DNA from: an uncultured Lachnotalea sp.
GTDB taxonomy: Bacteria; Bacillota; Clostridia; Lachnospirales; Lachnospiraceae
NCBI GenBank assembly: GCA_948470255.1
Contig: CAOKOS010000021.1
Coordinates: 1 to 37,268 of the forward strand
Direction of reading: 5' to 3'
DNA: 37,268 nucleotides
The notes beneath the pieces are model-generated. The model searched no databases and was not told where the DNA came from. It was given only the letters and a program-made list of their open reading frames with translations. Position 1 is the stretch's first letter. Each line of letters begins with the position of its first letter. The position numbers were made by a program, and so were the translations under genes. Shown here one piece after another: positions 16,606 through 25,183 of the stretch.

Positions 16606-16635
16606 AATCCCATTGAGTGACTTGGAGGTGGCAGC

Positions 16636-17184
16636 ATGGCTAATATTATTGTAGCCTTTCCAAAAGCGGAGGATGCGAAAAATATCCGCAATGTTTTAAA
16701 CAGGAACGGCTTTCACGTCATCGCTGTCTGTACCACCGGCGCTCAGGCCTTAACTTGCGTGGAAGACCTGAATGACGGGATTATTGTCTGCGGATACCGT
16801 TTTGCAGATATGCGCTATCTGGAGTTGCATGATTACCTGCCTGACGGTTTCCAGATGCTTCTTGTGGCTTCAGAACAGTATTGGATGGAGAGTACGGCTG
16901 ATGACTTGGTGTGTGTCGGGATCCCCCTTAAACTTCATGACTTGATTGACACGCTGACTATGATGGAGGAAACGCAGCTAAAGGCGCGGAGAAGGCGAAA
17001 GGAAAAGCCGAAGATCAGAAGCGGAGAGGAGCAGGCCGTGATTGACCAGGCAAAAGTGGTTTTAATGGAGCGCAGCAATATGACAGAAACGGAGGCCCAT
17101 CGCTATATCCAGAAATGCAGTATGGACAGCGGCACTAATATGGTAGAAACAGCTCATATGATTCTCGATATTATGAAACCGTGA
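16636..17184 (+). CDS. ANTAR-domain antiterminator with pseudo-receiver
   Basis: A 182-residue regulator. Residues 1-115 look like a response-regulator receiver fold, but the normal phosphoacceptor position reads IIVCGYRFADM, without the aspartate, so it is probably not phosphorylated in the usual way. A basic linker (KARRRRKEKPK) leads to the C-terminal ANTAR RNA-binding domain (about 128-182), with AKVVLMERSNMTETEAHRYIQ and NMVETAHMILD. ANTAR proteins bind paired hexaloop hairpins in nascent RNA and prevent termination. In Clostridia such proteins commonly sit beside glnA and control nitrogen genes. GGAGGTGG precedes the ATG. The signal it senses is unknown. Confidence 0.9.
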   Translation: MANIIVAFPKAEDAKNIRNVLNRNGFHVIAVCTTGAQALTCVEDLNDGIIVCGYRFADMRYLELHDYLPDGFQMLLVASEQYWMESTADDLVCVGIPLKLHDLIDTLTMMEETQLKARRRRKEKPKIRSGEEQAVIDQAKVVLMERSNMTETEAHRYIQKCSMDSGTNMVETAHMILDIMKP

Positions 17185-17245
17185 TCCGTATACACGTCTG
17201 CTATGAGATCGAAAATATGGCAAAGGGGCGGAAAGGTGGTGCGGA

Positions 17246-18040
17246 TTGCGGTTTACAAAAATGCAGGGTCTTGGAAATGACTATGTATATGTAAACTGTT
17301 TCGAGGAAAGTATAGAAGCACCTGGGCAAATGGCAAAGAGGCTCAGCGACAGACATTTTGGCGTTGGCGCAGACGGACTGATTTTGATAAAACCGTCAAA
17401 AAATGCTGACTGCCGGATGGAGATGTACAATGCAGATGGTTCCAAGGGAGCCATGTGTGGGAATGGAATTCGCTGTGTGGCAAAATATGTTTATGAAGCC
17501 AGTCTGGTGAGGCGGAGGAAAATGGCGGTGGAGACAGACAGTGGAGTCCGCTTTCTTACGTGCCGGGTAAGAAATGGAAAAGTCCATCTGGTGGATGTGG
17601 ATATGGGAATTCCCCTCATCATGGAAAGGGATTTTTTGGAATGGAAAGGGGAAACACTATTTTTTACCCCGGTGGATATGGGGAATCCCCACGCAGTGTT
17701 TTTTTATACCGATGTGGATTCTCTGGATTTGTGCAATTTAGGTCCGGCTGTGGAGCTGCACCCGAAGTTTCCAGACAGGACAAATGTAGAGTTTGTCCAG
17801 ATTTTAGATGAACAAAATATGAAGCTGCGGGTGTGGGAGCGGGGAAGCGGAGAAACCCTGGCCTGTGGGACAGGAGCCTGCGCGGCTTGTGCGGCGGCAG
17901 TTTCTATGGGGATTATGAAGAGGAAGATCATGGTGCATCTGAAAGGCGGAGATCTTGAAATCACCTGGCCGGGAGCAGGGGAGGCGATGATGATGACCGG
18001 CCCCGCAGTGGAAGTATTTCGAGGCGAAATTGCAGAATAG
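17246..18040 (+). CDS. dapF: Diaminopimelate epimerase DapF
   Basis: Converts LL-diaminopimelate to meso-diaminopimelate for lysine and peptidoglycan. The 264-residue protein uses a TTG start at 17246 (GAAAGGTGG upstream; MRFTKMQGLGNDYVYV is the family N-terminus). The two catalytic cysteines are in MCGNGIRC (Cys71) and LACGTGACAA (Cys207). Other landmarks are LSDRHFGVGADGLILI and VDMGNPHAVFF. Length is slightly below the 270-280 average but no motif is missing. It directly precedes dapL, which makes its substrate, though dapL also has its own promoter. Confidence 0.96.
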   Translation: MRFTKMQGLGNDYVYVNCFEESIEAPGQMAKRLSDRHFGVGADGLILIKPSKNADCRMEMYNADGSKGAMCGNGIRCVAKYVYEASLVRRRKMAVETDSGVRFLTCRVRNGKVHLVDVDMGIPLIMERDFLEWKGETLFFTPVDMGNPHAVFFYTDVDSLDLCNLGPAVELHPKFPDRTNVEFVQILDEQNMKLRVWERGSGETLACGTGACAACAAAVSMGIMKRKIMVHLKGGDLEITWPGAGEAMMMTGPAVEVFRGEIAE

Positions 18041-18042
18041 AC

Positions 18043-18072
18043 TTGACTTTTTATAGAAGAAACGTCTAAGAT
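18043..18072 (+). promoter_or_regulatory. SigA-type promoter of dapL
   Basis: TTGACT (18043-18048) and TAAGAT (18067-18072) are spaced by 18 bases, starting two bases after the dapF stop. Transcription of dapL can thus be independent of dapF. Confidence 0.65.
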
Positions 18073-18102
18073 AGATGAGAATAAAAAACGGAGGAGAGAA
18101 GG

Positions 18103-19317
18103 ATGTTTAAGATTAATGATAATTATTTAAAACTGCCGGGCAGCTATCTTTTTTCTACTATCGGGAAGAAAGTGCGGGAATATACACAGTCTAACCCGGA
18201 TAAAGAAATTATCCGCCTTGGGATTGGCGATGTGACTCAGCCGCTGGCTCCGGTGATTATTGAATCCATGCATAAAGCAGTTGACGAGATGGGGGATCCG
18301 GAAACTTTCCGGGGCTATGCGCCGGATTTGGGTTATGAATTTTTGCGGGAGGCCATTGCTGACGGCGATTATAAGGCACGGGGGTGTGACATAGCGGCGG
18401 ATGAAATCTTTGTCAGCGACGGCGCCAAATGCGATTCGGGAAATATTCAGGAAATTTTCAGCTTGGATAATAAGATCGCCGTATGCGATCCAGTATATCC
18501 TGTGTATGTGGATACCAATGCCATGGCTGGACGCACCGGTATCTACAATGACAAAACGGGAATGTGGAGCGATGTGATTTACATGCCCTGTACGGCGGAA
18601 AATGGGTTTTCCCCGGAGCTTCCGAAAGAGGAGCCGGACATTATTTACCTGTGTTTTCCCAATAATCCCACAGGCGCCACCATTACGAAGACAGAGCTTC
18701 AGGCATGGGTGGATTATGCCAACCGGGTGGGGGCCGTCATCATCTATGATGCTGCTTATGAAGCTTATATTTCTGAAGAAAACATTCCCCATACCATTTA
18801 TGAATGTGAGGGGGCAAGGACTTGTGCCATTGAGCTGAAAAGTTTTTCTAAAAATGCAGGATTCACAGGAGTCCGCCTTGGCTATACGGTGATTCCAAAG
18901 GATTTGAAGTGTGGGGATGTGAGCCTTCACGGGTTGTGGGCAAGACGCCACGGCACCAAGTACAACGGAGCGCCTTATATTATCCAGAGGGCAGGCGAAG
19001 CTGTATATTCAGAAGAGGGAAAGAGCCAGTTAAAAGCTCAGGTAGCTTATTATATGAATAACGCAAAGGTGATTTATGAAGGGCTTAAGTCGGCTGGCTA
19101 TACGGTGTCAGGCGGTGTCAATGCTCCTTATATCTGGCTGAAGACACCGGGAAATATGACTTCCTGGGAGTTCTTTGATTATCTTTTGGAAAGAGCAAGT
19201 GTGGTGGGAACGCCGGGATCCGGGTTTGGGCCCAATGGCGAAGGCTATTTCCGTCTGACAGCATTCGGGACCTATGAAAATACGGTAAGGGCCATTGAGC
19301 GTATCAGGGCTCTGTGA
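18103..19317 (+). CDS. dapL: LL-diaminopimelate aminotransferase DapL
   Basis: Makes LL-diaminopimelate directly from tetrahydrodipicolinate and glutamate, bypassing the succinylase or acetylase steps. The 404-residue PLP enzyme starts [20 protein letters not shown], typical of the DapL family, then has [42 protein letters not shown] and YDAAYEAYI. The PLP-binding lysine is Lys250 in [30 protein letters not shown] is another DapL-specific segment. GGAGGAGAG precedes the ATG. With the adjacent dapF it gives a two-step route to meso-DAP. Confidence 0.97.
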   Translation: MFKINDNYLKLPGSYLFSTIGKKVREYTQSNPDKEIIRLGIGDVTQPLAPVIIESMHKAVDEMGDPETFRGYAPDLGYEFLREAIADGDYKARGCDIAADEIFVSDGAKCDSGNIQEIFSLDNKIAVCDPVYPVYVDTNAMAGRTGIYNDKTGMWSDVIYMPCTAENGFSPELPKEEPDIIYLCFPNNPTGATITKTELQAWVDYANRVGAVIIYDAAYEAYISEENIPHTIYECEGARTCAIELKSFSKNAGFTGVRLGYTVIPKDLKCGDVSLHGLWARRHGTKYNGAPYIIQRAGEAVYSEEGKSQLKAQVAYYMNNAKVIYEGLKSAGYTVSGGVNAPYIWLKTPGNMTSWEFFDYLLERASVVGTPGSGFGPNGEGYFRLTAFGTYENTVRAIERIRAL

Positions 19318-19365
19318 TTGAAAGAATAAGATATAGGAGCATACTGATCTTGCAGAAAAAGGAAA

Positions 19366-19412
19366 GCCATACGAGACGGACCTGTGGAACGGGAAAGTTT
19401 CGTATGGCCTTT
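19366..19412 (+). terminator. Probable terminator after dapL
   Basis: GCCATACGA (19366-19374) pairs perfectly with TCGTATGGC (19400-19408) around a 25-base loop, followed by CTTTTATG. The T-run is short, so efficiency is uncertain. Confidence 0.65.
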
Positions 19413-19414
19413 TA

Positions 19415-19660
19415 TGTTAGTTCTTGTAAAATGTTACAATTTGTTGGAAATAATAGGGAGTTTTATGTGTAGAATATATAAAATAAAAGGAAAAACATAC
19501 AATGCAGAAGAAGAAAGAAGCTATGAAATATTATTTCGGAAAAATAGTAAAAATATATAAAAAATTCCCGGGTTATTTGTGATAAAAAACAAAAAAGAAA
19601 AATAATAAGAGGAAATATTAAGAGAAATTTTAGACGCTGGGGATTTTACTGGCATATCTC
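19415..19660. other. AT-rich non-coding stretch upstream of the RpiR gene
   Basis: About 245 bases of very AT-rich DNA with no convincing gene. It contains a perfect inverted repeat TTGTAA-AATG-TTACAA (19424-19439). Two tiny frames have plausible ribosome sites: one of 31 codons from ATG 19465 and one of 26 codons, lysine-rich, from ATG 19502. Neither resembles a known protein. Confidence 0.5.
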
Positions 19661-19661
19661 G

Positions 19662-19690
19662 TTGACAAAGCTGTGCAATTAGCCTATAAT
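19662..19690 (+). promoter_or_regulatory. Consensus SigA promoter of the RpiR-led sugar module
   Basis: TTGACA (19662-19667) and TATAAT (19685-19690), both perfect consensus, are separated by 17 bases. A strong promoter of this kind usually needs tight repression, in line with the palindromes just downstream. Confidence 0.9.
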
Positions 19691-19740
19691 CATTAATAGA
19701 AAATTAATGAAATTGTTCAATAGGAACAACAGAACAGTTC
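19691..19740. promoter_or_regulatory. Cluster of inverted repeats, probable operators
   Basis: Directly after the -10 box stand CATTAA-7-TTAATG (19691-19709), TTGTTC-5-GAACAA (19713-19729) and GAAC-A-GTTC (19732-19740). All three are perfect inverted repeats. Their place over the transcription start, next to a RpiR-family gene, suggests autoregulation. Confidence 0.55.
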
Positions 19741-19764
19741 CTGACATCTTTGGGGAGACAGTAT

Positions 19765-20601
19765 ATGGAACAGAATCAGTTAGTGATTGATACGATTAAA
19801 GAAAATTATCAACAGATGTTTGCTGCGGAGAAAAAAGTGGCAGATTATATACTGGCCCATCCAGAGCAAACGGTTTCGTCAAATGTTTCGGAACTTGCGG
19901 AGGTTTCCGGTGTCAGCGATGCTACAGTGATTCGCATGTGTAAACACCTGGGTTATCAGGGATTTTATCAGATGAAGCTGAATCTGGCCAGGGATTTGGG
20001 ACAGCATCAGCTGGTAGGTTACAGGGGGGATCAGGATAATCCTGATACGGCAAAAGAAATTCTTCAGGGAATTGCGAGAAATCTTTTAAATACAGCTTCC
20101 CGGCTTGACATGAATGTGGTTTTAAGTTGTGCCAGGCTGATTCGGGAAAGCGAGACAGTTCATGCGGTGGCTGTGGGAAATACAAGTCCTGTGGCCATTG
20201 ATTTGGGTTTTCGGCTGGGACGTTTGGGAATCAGGACCAGCAGTGCATTAATACCAGAATATTTTTTGAGCAATATTAGTTTGGGAACTAAACGGGACGT
20301 TGTCGTGGCTGTTTCCCATTCGGGAAGCTCCAGGCAGGTGATTCAGGCGCTGGAGCTGGGAAAAGATAAGGGGATGAAAAGTATTGCCATCACAGGCGCC
20401 GCCAGAAGCCCCGTTTCGCAGATTGCGGACTATACGCTTTATATTCCTGTGGAAGATCTGCTGTTCAGTGAATTCGGGGCAATTTCCCATGTGTATGCCA
20501 TGGCTGTGATTGATGCGCTGCTTTATTTTGTGGCAAATGCTGAGCGTGGTTCACGGGATGTGGACCGGCTGGAGATGCTGTTGTCCGAATACAAATTATA
20601 A
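19765..20601 (+). CDS. MurR/RpiR-family transcriptional regulator with SIS domain
   Basis: A 278-residue DNA-binding regulator. The start is ATG 19765 with GGGGAG upstream; an in-frame TTG at 19750 is less likely. Residues 1-77 form the RpiR helix-turn-helix (EKKVADYILAHPEQ, then SELAEVSGVSDATVIRMCKHL). Residues about 120-250 form the SIS phosphosugar-binding domain (VHAVAVGNTSPVAIDLGFRL and VVVAVSHSGSSRQVIQALELGK, the latter being the phosphosugar-binding loop). Such proteins repress or activate sugar genes in response to a sugar phosphate. It leads a module of two sugar kinases and an ABC importer, which are its likely targets, along with its own promoter. Confidence 0.93.
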   Translation: MEQNQLVIDTIKENYQQMFAAEKKVADYILAHPEQTVSSNVSELAEVSGVSDATVIRMCKHLGYQGFYQMKLNLARDLGQHQLVGYRGDQDNPDTAKEILQGIARNLLNTASRLDMNVVLSCARLIRESETVHAVAVGNTSPVAIDLGFRLGRLGIRTSSALIPEYFLSNISLGTKRDVVVAVSHSGSSRQVIQALELGKDKGMKSIAITGAARSPVSQIADYTLYIPVEDLLFSEFGAISHVYAMAVIDALLYFVANAERGSRDVDRLEMLLSEYKL

Positions 20602-20690
20602 AGGGGCTGCCGTTTGAATGGGAATGAAAAGGCCATGGGCAGAACATGACAGATCAGGATAAAAGTATGACAGATGGAAAGGTGAGATGT

Positions 20691-22007
20691 ATGGCATATC
20701 AGGACAAATATGAAGCATATCTGAATGAGATTCCGGCAGATATAGAGGTGTGCAGGAAAAATAAGAGGAGACATGTATTTGGCTATACGGGCAATTACGA
20801 TATAGTGCTTAAATGGGATGTCAATGTATATAACCAGATCTTAAAGGAATTTTTAAAGGAGGAGCCGACGGCTGACGCAGGGGACACTGTAAACAGTATG
20901 GAGGACTTTGCCAGGATCAGCAGCTACTGTTTGATGAAGGGGATCGGAGCCAGTTTTGATGTTGCGAACCTGGAGGTATGTAAGTATCTTCAGGAGCGTT
21001 TTGAGCCGGAGCCGGCTCTCGGTGGAACCTGTGCGCAGGGGGTGGCAGCCCATGCGGCAGTGGGGTTTCCGGCAGTGGCGCAGCTTACTGATAAATGTAA
21101 GGAAGTCTGCAAGATGATGGATGCCCCGGGCGTACAGGTGGTGAAAGGAAAAGAACTGGCGCCTGTGATGGAGGGGGCTTCAGATGAGGCGCCTGTCTAC
21201 CATATGATTCTGCAGTTTTCCAAAGATGACAAATTTATTGTCCATGGGAAGGAATATACAGTGCCTCTTTCCAACCGCCTGATCCTTTTTTATGACCAGA
21301 TTCACAAAATAGTGCCCATTGACCAGTGCTTTTTTGATTATTGGGATGAACATGCAGAGGATATCTCATCTTACCTGGTTTCCGGTTTTGATGCGATACT
21401 TGATCCGGCAATTATGGAAGAGCGTTTAAGCCAGCTGGTTCCCCATTTTGAAACCATAAGAAAAAAGAATCCGGATTTTATCGCTTATCTGGAGGGAGCA
21501 TATTATATGAACCCCCAGGTGAAAGAAATGGCATTTAAAAGGTTAGCCCCTTATATGGATATTGTGGGGACCAATGAAGAAGAGCTGGTGGCTCAGAATG
21601 AAGCCTATGGGATAATTACAGACATTACAGATATTGATTCCGTGATAAAAGGGCTCGAAGCTTTTATGTCCAGGTATGGTATCCGGGGAGTGGTGCTCCA
21701 CACCAAAGATTACGCCATGTACTATGGGGAAGAGCTTAAAGGGATTGACATTGAAAAAGGCCTGACCATGGGGAACCTGATGTCAGGGACCAGGGCGCGG
21801 ATTGGAAAGTACGGTACGCTGGAAGAGTGCAGGGAAAGCCTGAAACTGGGATTAAGCCCTGCAGGGCTTGCCTTCCATGAGAAGTTGGAAACAGTCAGGA
21901 CAGACAAGATGGCAATGCTGGTGCCGTCCAGATATCTGGAGCATCCCAAATATACCATTGGCCTGGGAGATACTTTTGTGTCGGGAGTCCATACTTGCTT
22001 TCCGTAA
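20691..22007 (+). CDS. ADP-dependent glucokinase/phosphofructokinase-family sugar kinase
   Basis: A 438-residue ribokinase-fold protein that I assign to the ADP-dependent glucokinase/phosphofructokinase family. ATG 20691 is chosen because GGAAAGGTGAG precedes it; in-frame ATGs at 20646 and 20667 have poorer sites. Seen are an N-terminal substrate lobe (HVFGYTGNYDIVLKWD), the Gly-rich LGGTCAQGVAAHAA where ADP-kinases have a GG-x-A motif, IVGTNEEELV (the NxxE metal motif), and the catalytic GLGDTFVSG with Asp427. These kinases phosphorylate glucose or fructose-6-phosphate with ADP and are best known from archaea. The actual sugar and phosphate donor here are unproven. It sits between the RpiR regulator and a xylulokinase-type gene. 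Confidence 0.75.
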   Translation: MAYQDKYEAYLNEIPADIEVCRKNKRRHVFGYTGNYDIVLKWDVNVYNQILKEFLKEEPTADAGDTVNSMEDFARISSYCLMKGIGASFDVANLEVCKYLQERFEPEPALGGTCAQGVAAHAAVGFPAVAQLTDKCKEVCKMMDAPGVQVVKGKELAPVMEGASDEAPVYHMILQFSKDDKFIVHGKEYTVPLSNRLILFYDQIHKIVPIDQCFFDYWDEHAEDISSYLVSGFDAILDPAIMEERLSQLVPHFETIRKKNPDFIAYLEGAYYMNPQVKEMAFKRLAPYMDIVGTNEEELVAQNEAYGIITDITDIDSVIKGLEAFMSRYGIRGVVLHTKDYAMYYGEELKGIDIEKGLTMGNLMSGTRARIGKYGTLEECRESLKLGLSPAGLAFHEKLETVRTDKMAMLVPSRYLEHPKYTIGLGDTFVSGVHTCFP

Positions 22008-22105
22008 GGAATATCTGTTTTTAACGAGGAAGAAGCAGTTTTTAGTAAAGAGATATCCGGTTCGGATAAAATAAAAAAGAAAAATCTGAAAAGGAGACGG
22101 CAGTT

Positions 22106-23611
22106 ATGGCGTATTTAATGGGAATTGACCTGGGGACATCCAGCCTTAAGACCATAATCATTGATGAGGCCGGGAATGTAAAGGCACAGAGTGCAAGACC
22201 GTATCAGTTTGCATCCCCATTCGGCGGTTATGCGGAGCATGATCCGGAAGAGTGGTGGCAGGCATGCTGCGTTACGGTGCGGGAGGCTCTGGCAGCCTGC
22301 GGAGCGCCGGCTGCGGAGGTGAAGGGCGTAAGTTTTTCCGGGCAGATGCATGGGGCGGTGCTTTTGGATAAGGATTACAGAGTGATCCGTCCTGCCATCC
22401 TTCACTGCGATGCCCGTTCTTCCAGACAAGTGGAAGAACTTTCAGAGGCGCTGGGAGCAGAAAAGGTGCGGGAGTTGGTGATGAATCCCGTGTACACAGG
22501 TTTTCTTCTTCCTTCTTTACTCTGGGTTAGGGACAATGAGCCTGAGAATTATGAAAAAGTAAAATATGCATTTTTGCCGAAGGATTACCTGAAATTTAAA
22601 CTGACAGGAGAGGTTTCTTCTGATTATTCGGATGCTTCAGCTACTTTGGCATTTGATATCAAAAAGAACTGCTGGTCGGAAGAGATTTTAAGGGCGGTTC
22701 ATGTGCCTATGGAAATTTTCCCCAGATGTTACGGGACGGATGAGGCTACAGGGACTGTATGTGAGGCGGCTTCCAGGGAAACGGGGCTTGCCGTATCTAC
22801 CATTGTGGTGGCCGGGGGCGGCGATCAGGTGATGCAGGGTATAGGAAACGGTATTGTAAAAGTCGGTCAGGCTTCTTCCAATATCGGGACCAGCGGCCAG
22901 GTATCGTTCCAGAGTGATGTGCCGATTTTAAATCCGGCGCTTTCCACCAATACTTTCTGCGGTTATAAGAAAGGGCGCTGGATTACCATGGGCGCCATCA
23001 TGAACGCAGGTTTATCCCTCAAGTGGTTTAACAGCCTGTTTGAAACGGCTGATTATAACCTGATAAATGAACAAGTTGCAAAGGTAAAACCGGGAAGCGG
23101 GGGCGTTGTTTTCCTTCCATACCTCAACGGAGAACGGACTCCCCATGTAAATCCCAATTTAAGTGGAATGTTCCTGGGCGTGAATCTGAATACGGGGCGG
23201 CCGGAGATGTCGAGGGCAGTGATGGAGGGTGTGGCTTTTGCCTTAAATCAATGTATCGAAGTCTGCGGCGAGCTGGGCTTAAAGGCGGAAACCATCGTGG
23301 CTTCCGGCGGCGGCGCCAGAAGCGCTCCCTGGCTGCAGATCCAGGCGGATATTTTTGGAATACCCTTAAAAGTGGCGGACACAGAGGAGCAGGCGGGGCT
23401 TGGTTCAGCCATAGCCGCAGGCGTCGGCGCAGGGATTTACCGGGACATCGAAGAAGGCTGTCAGGCAGTGGTGAGGTACAAGGACTTTACAGTTATTCCT
23501 AATGCCGAAAACCATAAAGTTTATGAGGAGTATTACCAGCTTTTTAAGGATACTTACACAGCCGGGAAAGATGTTTTGCAGCGAGTAACATTAATGGGGC
23601 GGAGACACTGA
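22106..23611 (+). CDS. xylB: FGGY-family carbohydrate kinase, xylulokinase-like
   Basis: A 501-residue FGGY kinase. The N-terminal ATPase-fold motif is YLMGIDLGTSSLKTIII (residues 3-19). FSGQMHGAVLLD and AILHCDARS are characteristic of xylulokinases, which convert D-xylulose to xylulose-5-phosphate. The catalytic Asp lies in VAGGGDQVMQGIGNG; the C-terminal FGGY signature appears around IVASGGGARSAPWLQIQADI, and LPYLNGERTPH is also typical. GGAGACGG precedes the ATG. It is encoded with an importer and a RpiR regulator, so the module probably handles a pentose or a related sugar, but specificity in the FGGY family is not secure from sequence. Confidence 0.85.
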   Translation: MAYLMGIDLGTSSLKTIIIDEAGNVKAQSARPYQFASPFGGYAEHDPEEWWQACCVTVREALAACGAPAAEVKGVSFSGQMHGAVLLDKDYRVIRPAILHCDARSSRQVEELSEALGAEKVRELVMNPVYTGFLLPSLLWVRDNEPENYEKVKYAFLPKDYLKFKLTGEVSSDYSDASATLAFDIKKNCWSEEILRAVHVPMEIFPRCYGTDEATGTVCEAASRETGLAVSTIVVAGGGDQVMQGIGNGIVKVGQASSNIGTSGQVSFQSDVPILNPALSTNTFCGYKKGRWITMGAIMNAGLSLKWFNSLFETADYNLINEQVAKVKPGSGGVVFLPYLNGERTPHVNPNLSGMFLGVNLNTGRPEMSRAVMEGVAFALNQCIEVCGELGLKAETIVASGGGARSAPWLQIQADIFGIPLKVADTEEQAGLGSAIAAGVGAGIYRDIEEGCQAVVRYKDFTVIPNAENHKVYEEYYQLFKDTYTAGKDVLQRVTLMGRRH

Positions 23612-23649
23612 TGTCGGGCCTGAAAAAGAAAGCATAGAGGTGAGAAAAG

Positions 23650-25170
23650 TTGGGAGAAGAAATGAGAAACAAGGATGAGTACATCTTTGAGTGCGAAGGG
23701 ATTTACAAAGCATTCGGCGGTACTCAGGCGTTGGCAGATGTTGAACTCCATGTGAAAAAGGGCGAGGTCATTGCACTGCTGGGCGAGAACGGTGCGGGTA
23801 AATCTACCTTGATGAAAGCGGTAATCGGCCTCCATCAGCCTGATGCGGGAACCATGACTTTTGAAGGAAAGCCTTATTCCGCAAGAGGTCCTGTGGAAGC
23901 TATGCATGCCGGTATCTCCATGATTCACCAGGAGTTAAACCCGGAGCCGCATTTGACCATTGCAGAGAGTATTTTCTTAAAGAGAGAAAGTACAAAAGGC
24001 ATTTTCCTGGATAAAAAGGCCCAGAATAAGCGGGCTCAGGAAATCCTGGATCGGTTTGGCTTTAAGCATCCGGCTACTACTATGATGCGGAATCTGACTC
24101 TGGCACAGATGCAGATGGTGGAAATTATCAAAGCTGTTTCCTGTGATGCAAAGATGATTATCATGGATGAACCCACATCCTCCCTGGATAGTGAGGAAAC
24201 CGATCATCTGTTTGCGACAATCCGTGATTTGAAGTCCAAGGGCGTGTCTATTATTTATATCTCACACCGTATGGATGAGATCTTTGAAATTTGTGACAGT
24301 GTAGCCGTATTCCGTGATGGTACTTATGTGGGAGCACGTTCCATGGACGGTGTTACCAGGGATGAGTTGATTTCTATGATGGTGGGCCGTCAGGTGAAGA
24401 ATGTATTCCCCAAGACGGAGTGTGAGATCGGCGATGTGGTATTTAAGGTGGAAGGTCTGACGGGACAGGGTTTTGAAGATATCAGCTTTGAGGTTCGGGC
24501 TGGAGAGATTTTAGGCCTGACCGGCCTGGTAGGATCCGGCCGCAGCGAAACCATGAGAGCTATTTTTGGACTGGATCCCCTGAAATCGGGAGAGATGTGG
24601 CTGAATGGTGAGAAAATTACCATTAAAAGCCCGAAAGATGCCATCAAAAAGGGCGTTTGTATGGTAAATGAGGATCGGAAGGATTTTGGCCTCTGCCTGT
24701 TCCGTTCTTTGAGAGAAAATATTTCCCTGCCCAACCTTCCTGCAAGGCAGAAAGGGATTCTGATCAATCAGAACCGTGAGAAAAAAGAATGTGAAGAATA
24801 TGCAAAACTTCTGACGGTTAAGGCTGCCAGCATTGAACACAATGCGTATTCCCTGTCCGGAGGCAACCAGCAGAAAGTGGTTATCGCGAAATGGATCATG
24901 GCGGGTCCCAAGCTGTTGATTCTCGACGAACCCACCAGAGGTGTGGACGTGGGCGCCAAGTCGGAAATTCATACCCTGATGTGCCAGTTTGCCGCCAAAG
25001 GCATGGCGATTATCATGATTTCCTCTGAGCTTCCCGAGGTCATGGGAATGAGTGACAGGATTTTGATCTATCATGAAGGAAAGCTCAACGGCGAAGTGAG
25101 CCGTGAAGAGGTTTTAAGCGGTGCGGCAACCCAGGAGACGATCCTGGCGAAAGAATTTGGTGGAAAGTAG
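23650..25170 (+). CDS. Sugar ABC transporter ATP-binding protein (RbsA/XylG/MglA type)
   Basis: A 506-residue double ATPase of a CUT2-type sugar importer. TTG 23650 has GAGGTGAG at a good distance; ATG 23662 is an alternative. The first domain (about 10-240) has Walker A LLGENGAGKSTLMKA, a degenerate signature (LTLAQMQMVEI) and Walker B MIIMDEPTSSLD. The second (about 265-500) has the degenerate Walker A GLVGSGRSE usual in this family, signature YSLSGGNQQKVVIAKW, and Walker B LLILDEPTRGVDVG. The second site's imperfect Walker A is normal for RbsA-type proteins. It is followed after 13 bases by the permease gene. Confidence 0.96.
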   Translation: MGEEMRNKDEYIFECEGIYKAFGGTQALADVELHVKKGEVIALLGENGAGKSTLMKAVIGLHQPDAGTMTFEGKPYSARGPVEAMHAGISMIHQELNPEPHLTIAESIFLKRESTKGIFLDKKAQNKRAQEILDRFGFKHPATTMMRNLTLAQMQMVEIIKAVSCDAKMIIMDEPTSSLDSEETDHLFATIRDLKSKGVSIIYISHRMDEIFEICDSVAVFRDGTYVGARSMDGVTRDELISMMVGRQVKNVFPKTECEIGDVVFKVEGLTGQGFEDISFEVRAGEILGLTGLVGSGRSETMRAIFGLDPLKSGEMWLNGEKITIKSPKDAIKKGVCMVNEDRKDFGLCLFRSLRENISLPNLPARQKGILINQNREKKECEEYAKLLTVKAASIEHNAYSLSGGNQQKVVIAKWIMAGPKLLILDEPTRGVDVGAKSEIHTLMCQFAAKGMAIIMISSELPEVMGMSDRILIYHEGKLNGEVSREEVLSGAATQETILAKEFGGK

Positions 25171-25183
25171 GAGGAGATAGAAA

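Noticed and set aside
18127-18951. A 274-codon minus-strand frame
   Set aside because: It is fully antisense to dapL, whose motifs and codon pattern are convincing.
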